This document shows, piece after piece, positions 5,115 through 6,609 of a stretch of DNA of 6,609 nucleotides (position 1 is the first letter of the stretch; each line of letters opens with the position of its first letter). Made by a program: the position numbers and the translations under genes. The notes below the pieces were generated by a model. It was given only the letters and a program-made list of their open reading frames with translations, was not told where the DNA came from and did not search any database. The DNA lies in the NCBI GenBank assembly GCA_947446835.1, contig CANFHS010000132.1, positions 1 through 6,609 of the forward strand, written 5' to 3'. This DNA is from Bacteriovoracaceae bacterium. GTDB lineage: Bacteria > Bdellovibrionota > UBA1018.

Positions 5115-6347
5115 ATGTCGGCCGGAACATCGCAGGAATTTTTTGCCACCGCTGCCAAGGGGATGGAGGAGCTGCTGCTCCAGGAGGTCCGCTCCCTGGG
5201 GGCGACCGACGCCAAGGCCACCCGCGCGGGCGTGTCGTTCCGCGGCCCCCTGAGCCTGGCCTACCGGGTTTGTCTGTACTCGCGGGTGGCGAGCCGGGTG
5301 CTTCTGCCCCTCAAGACGTTTCCCGCTCCGACTCCCGAGAAGCTTTATGGTGGAGCCAAGTCCATCCGCTGGTCCGATCACCTGTCGACCCGCCACACCC
5401 TGGCGGTGGATTTTTCGTCGACCCACTCGGCGCTGACGCACACCCAGTTCGGGGCCCTGAAGGTCAAGGACGCCATTGTCGACCAGTTCCGGAGCATCCA
5501 GGGCAGTCGTCCGTCCGTCGACACCAGCGATCCGGATGTCCGCATCAATGTTTACGTCCATGAGGACCGGGCCACCGTCTCGATCGACCTTTCGGGCCAG
5601 AGCCTGCATCGGCGGGGCTACCGGGACGAGTCGGTGCCGGCGCCGCTCAAGGAAAACCTGGCCGCGGCCGTGCTGCTGCTGGCGAAATGGCCGGAGCGGG
5701 CCGAGGCCGGGGCAACCTTCCTGGACCCGATGTGCGGGTCGGGGACCCTGGCCATCGAGGCCGGACTGATCGCCACTCGCACTGCCCCGGGAATGTTCCG
5801 GACCCGCTGGGGATTCGAGCGCTGGGCCGGGCACCAGGAAAAAGTCTGGCGCGAGCTCAGGGCCGAAGCCGAAGCGCAGATCATCCGCGACCCCAAGCGC
5901 CTGCCCCGGATCATCGGCACCGATCAGGACGTGCGGGCCGTGCGCGCGGCCTTGACCCATGTCGAGCAGGCGGGACTCCGGGGCATCGTCCACATCGAGC
6001 GGCGCGAGTTCAAGGACACCGTGCGCCCGGATTCGCGCGTGGCCGAGGACCAGGGCCCGGCCGGGATCCTGGTGGTCAACCCCCCTTACGGCGAGCGCCT
6101 GGGGGAGGTCGAGGAGCTGAAGCCCCTTTATGCCGAAATCGGCAACGTGCTCAAGCAGCGCCTGGCGGGCTGGGAAGGCTACGTCCTGACCTCCGAACCG
6201 GAGCTGGCCAAGGCCGTGCGGCTGGAGCCTTCCCGGAAGTTTGTGCTCTTCAACGGGGCAATCGAGTGTCGTTTGCTCAAGTATGAGGTTTTTTCCGGGA
6301 CCCGGCGCAAACCCAACCCGAGACTAGGAGCCGGCCCGGAAATCTGA
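5115..6347 (+). CDS. rlmL: RlmL-like THUMP-domain 23S rRNA (guanine-N2) methyltransferase
   Basis: The 410-residue product corresponds to the N-terminal RlmL half of the E. coli RlmKL fusion (about 700 aa), which makes m2G2445 in 23S rRNA. It opens with EFFATAAKGMEELLLQEV (8-25), the ferredoxin-like start typical of this family. A THUMP RNA-binding region follows (about 45-155, with INVYVHEDRATVSIDLSG at 144-161), then GQSLHRRGYR (161-170) and a class I SAM-dependent domain. SAM and catalytic motifs are FLDPMCGSGTLAIEAG (202-217), IIGTDQD (266-272) and VVNPPYGERLG (320-330); NPPY is the signature of amino-group (N2) methylation. No RlmK half follows, so m7G2069 methylation is either absent or encoded elsewhere. 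The start at 5115 is fixed by the conserved N-terminus; the next in-frame ATG (5163) would remove it. The precise rRNA base is inferred from family knowledge. Confidence 0.9.
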   Translation: MSAGTSQEFFATAAKGMEELLLQEVRSLGATDAKATRAGVSFRGPLSLAYRVCLYSRVASRVLLPLKTFPAPTPEKLYGGAKSIRWSDHLSTRHTLAVDFSSTHSALTHTQFGALKVKDAIVDQFRSIQGSRPSVDTSDPDVRINVYVHEDRATVSIDLSGQSLHRRGYRDESVPAPLKENLAAAVLLLAKWPERAEAGATFLDPMCGSGTLAIEAGLIATRTAPGMFRTRWGFERWAGHQEKVWRELRAEAEAQIIRDPKRLPRIIGTDQDVRAVRAALTHVEQAGLRGIVHIERREFKDTVRPDSRVAEDQGPAGILVVNPPYGERLGEVEELKPLYAEIGNVLKQRLAGWEGYVLTSEPELAKAVRLEPSRKFVLFNGAIECRLLKYEVFSGTRRKPNPRLGAGPEI

Positions 6348-6360
6348 TAATTTCCGGCCC
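6333..6360 (+). promoter_or_regulatory. Inverted repeat spanning the rlmL stop and abutting the next start codon
   Basis: CCGGAAAT (6336-6343) pairs perfectly with ATTTCCGG (6350-6357) around CTGATA. After one C-C mismatch, GG (6333-6334) pairs with CC (6359-6360), ending at the base before the ATG at 6361. The stop TGA of the RlmL-like gene lies in the loop. No T-run follows, so it is not a classic terminator. GATAAT (6346-6351) inside the dyad resembles a -10 box and would place a transcript start at about 6358, a nearly leaderless mRNA; no matching -35 is seen. Confidence 0.45.
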
Positions 6361-6609
6361 ATGCGCAAGAATAACGAATCCGCCAAGCCCCAGGGGGCTT
6401 CGCCCGCCGTCCGCCCGTTCGACTCCGAGTCCGAGCAGTTCCTGAAGCTGCTGGCCGACCAGGACAAGGTCCGGAACAACCGCGTTCCGGGCGTGCGCAC
6501 GGTGCTGGTCATGCTCTCGTCGCGAGGCATGGTGTTTGACATGGAATCGCTCCGCCAGAAGATCCTGCTCGCCTACCCTGAGGTCGCCGTGTTTTTCCGC
6601 ACCACTTCG
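6361..6609 (+). CDS. Protein of unknown function, N-terminal 83 residues (3' truncated by window edge)
   Basis: The frame stays open from the ATG at 6361 to the end of the window, and I do not recognise the protein. It begins with a polar, probably flexible segment (MRKNNESAKPQGASPAVRP, about 1-19). A more structured part follows: an amphipathic helix (ESEQFLKLLADQDKV), a hydrophobic strand (RTVLVMLSSRGMVFD, 46-60), a helix (MESLRQKILLAYPE) and another strand (VAVFFRTTS). No signal peptide or membrane segment is seen in this part, so it is probably cytoplasmic. The VLVML-SSRGMVFD-helix-VAVFF pattern suggests an alpha/beta fold, but this is only inference. Codon use is GC-rich, like the neighbours. 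The start lies 13 nt after the rlmL stop with no Shine-Dalgarno, and an inverted repeat abuts it. It may be co-transcribed with rlmL or have its own promoter. Confidence 0.65.
   Translation, partial: MRKNNESAKPQGASPAVRPFDSESEQFLKLLADQDKVRNNRVPGVRTVLVMLSSRGMVFDMESLRQKILLAYPEVAVFFRTTS

Noticed and set aside
4620..5993. A 457-codon open frame on the minus strand covering crcB and part of the RlmL-like gene
   Set aside because: It lies in a frame different from crcB and opposite the THUMP methyltransferase, and its composition is what high GC produces by chance.

Overview
This is a GC-rich window of ordinary chromosomal character. It holds eight protein-coding genes, two of them cut by the window edges, and almost no spare DNA. 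The mix of a sigma-54-type promoter, an NFACT protein in a compact form, stand-alone RlmI-like and RlmL-like methyltransferases and a Sec-type signal peptide points to a Gram-negative bacterium. A high-GC lineage of the former Deltaproteobacteria (Bdellovibrionota or Myxococcota type) is my best guess, but this is an inference from gene style and not from a marker gene. I see no phage, insertion sequence, CRISPR array, rRNA or tRNA gene.

Layout. Positions 2-811 (+) are the C-terminal part of a CCA-adding tRNA nucleotidyltransferase with an HD domain in which the metal-binding Asp of the HD pair is Gly. It converges on an NFACT-family (RqcH/Rqc2-like) protein at 828-2330 (-). A 31-bp divergent gap separates that gene from a two-gene operon: an RlmI-like 23S rRNA cytosine methyltransferase (2362-3627) and a Bcp/PrxQ thiol peroxidase (3624-4085), which overlap by 4 nt. 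The next 181 bp hold several dyads, a likely intrinsic terminator and a near-consensus sigma-54 promoter. This promoter, followed by a strong ribosome binding site, should drive a small secreted protein of unknown function (4267-4728). The 3' end of that gene overlaps by 45 bp a CrcB/Fluc fluoride channel gene on the other strand (4684-5043). A 71-bp divergent gap leads to an RlmL-like THUMP methyltransferase (5115-6347). An unrecognised gene starting at 6361 runs off the right edge.

Function. Four of the eight genes act on tRNA, rRNA or the ribosome: CCA addition, nascent-chain or ribosome quality control, and two 23S rRNA methylations. The peroxidase and the fluoride channel are small stress-defence genes placed between them.

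The points most worth a second look are: (i) perfect inverted repeats ending 0-3 nt before the start codons of three genes that lack a clear Shine-Dalgarno sequence (crcB, the RlmL-like gene and the 6361 gene); (ii) the sigma-54 promoter of the secreted protein; (iii) the NFACT protein, which seems to lack the HhH domain and the DR and EIM signatures of RqcH; (iv) the HD-to-HG change in the CCA enzyme. I found no convincing wholly new system. These are local anomalies in a housekeeping neighbourhood.
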